Assembly: GCA_964638035.1 (NCBI GenBank) | Contig: CAZWXD010000007.1 | Span: 1 to 64,000 of the forward strand | Length of the DNA stretch: 64,000 nucleotides | Direction: 5' to 3' | From: JAGGAG01 sp964638035 | Lineage (GTDB): Bacteria > Gemmatimonadota > Gemmatimonadetes > Gemmatimonadales > GWC2-71-9 | In this document: positions 63,643 to 64,000 of the stretch, piece by piece | Position numbering within the stretch: the stretch's first letter is position 1 | Layout: each line of letters starts with the position of its first letter | Translations under genes and position numbers: made by a program | The notes under the pieces: generated by a model | Told to the model about the DNA's origin: nothing | The model's database searches: none | What the model saw: the letters and a program-made list of their open reading frames with translations, nothing else

Positions 63643-64000
63643 ATGGACGTCGCCCGGGTCGGCATCACCCCGGAGGCCGAACACGTGCTCCGCGACCTCG
63701 TCGCGGAGCATGGCCCGCTCCTGTTCCACCAGTCGGGGGGCTGCTGTGACGGCAGCTCCCCGATGTGCTACCCCCGCCGGGAGTTCAAGGTGGGGCAACG
63801 GGACGTGTACCTGGGTGATGTCGCCGGCACGCCGGTGTACATCGGCGCGCTGCAGTACGAGGCCTGGCGGCACACCCAGTTGCTCATTGACGTCGTGCCG
63901 GGCCGGGGCGGGGGATTCTCCCTCGAGGCCCCGCTCGGCGTGCGCTTCCTCACCCGATCCCGGGTGTTCGACGCCGCCGAACAGGCGTGGCTGGACGCCT
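63643..64000 (+). CDS. DUF779 protein (runs off the window)
   Basis: The first 119 residues of a small protein are seen. FHQSGGCCDGSSPMCYPRREF near residue 30 is the unmistakable DUF779 core with three cysteines, followed by VYLGDVAGTPVYIGALQYEAWRHTQLLIDVVPGRGGGFSLEAPLGVRFLTRSRVF. Members are about 120-130 residues, so only the last few are missing. DUF779 genes are regularly found beside aldehyde dehydrogenases, possibly as metal-binding helpers; the exact role is unknown. ATG 63643 lies three bases after the dehydrogenase stop. Confidence 0.93.
   Translation, partial: MDVARVGITPEAEHVLRDLVAEHGPLLFHQSGGCCDGSSPMCYPRREFKVGQRDVYLGDVAGTPVYIGALQYEAWRHTQLLIDVVPGRGGGFSLEAPLGVRFLTRSRVFDAAEQAWLDA

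Noticed and set aside
1..64000. tRNA, rRNA, insertion sequence or prophage genes
   Set aside because: Looked for T-loop-like GTTCGA words with acceptor stems, transposase or integrase motifs and terminal inverted repeats; none found.

Overview
The window is an ordinary-looking chromosomal segment from a GC-rich, Gram-negative heterotroph. Evidence for an outer membrane is direct: several proteins have signal peptides and beta-barrel character, and others have lipoboxes. The mix of genes is most like the Gemmatimonadota: an ECF sigma factor overlapping a Ser/Thr kinase-TPR gene, an archaeal/fungal-type Asd, UbiE/UbiA/UbiX/UbiD-type menaquinone genes, and many GTG starts. That placement is inference, because there is no rRNA here. 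No tRNA, CRISPR array, insertion sequence, prophage or integrase was seen, and there is no base-composition island.

Layout. 1-6.7 kb: end of nadA, nadC, an aminotransferase, ETF:quinone oxidoreductase, a membrane diguanylate cyclase and two small secreted proteins. 6.7-11.4 kb (minus strand): lysine/diaminopimelate operon M20 deacylase-asd-dapB-dapA-dapD, preceded by a promoter, a 20-codon leader ORF and an intrinsic terminator, which together look like an attenuator. 11.4-14.8 kb (minus): MFS exporter, then htpX-terC behind a manganese (yybP-ykoY) riboswitch with its own promoter and terminator. 14.8-20.7 kb (minus): tightly packed gpmI, two outer-membrane proteins, a QueD-like protein, and molybdenum cofactor genes mobA-mobB-moeA. 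20.7-31.2 kb (plus): SH3-like secreted protein, cation/proton antiporter, amino-acid permeases, gamma-glutamyltranspeptidase, guaB and an NSS transporter. 31.3-39 kb: DHH phosphoesterase, NifU-like and Mrp Fe-S proteins, bifunctional FTCD, SAM hydrolase and UbiD.

39-46 kb (minus): an eight-gene run headed by an ECF sigma and zinc-finger anti-sigma, followed by a bactofilin-type membrane protein, a toastrack-like protein, DUF4126, a barrel protein, DUF3300 and DUF2950. It looks like an envelope-stress module and is the best candidate for an undescribed system. 46.1-50 kb (plus): menG-ubiA-ubiX with ATGA/GTGA overlaps, completing late menaquinone synthesis together with the UbiD 9 kb away. 50-64 kb: a membrane Ser/Thr kinase, M23 peptidase, mutM with a short UvrC-like nuclease, secreted M24 peptidase, an IPT/TIG lipoprotein, the ECF sigma/kinase-TPR pair, DinB, and an aldehyde dehydrogenase with DUF779 running off the end.

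Two patterns cross the window. Promoters can be read as TTGCGN or TTGACA, about 17 bases, then TANNNT, and in several genes the -10 ends only 6-9 bases before the start codon, which predicts leaderless mRNAs. Short repeats built on GRCGTCAGGG, and purine-rich AGCGGCAG words, occupy several intergenic gaps.
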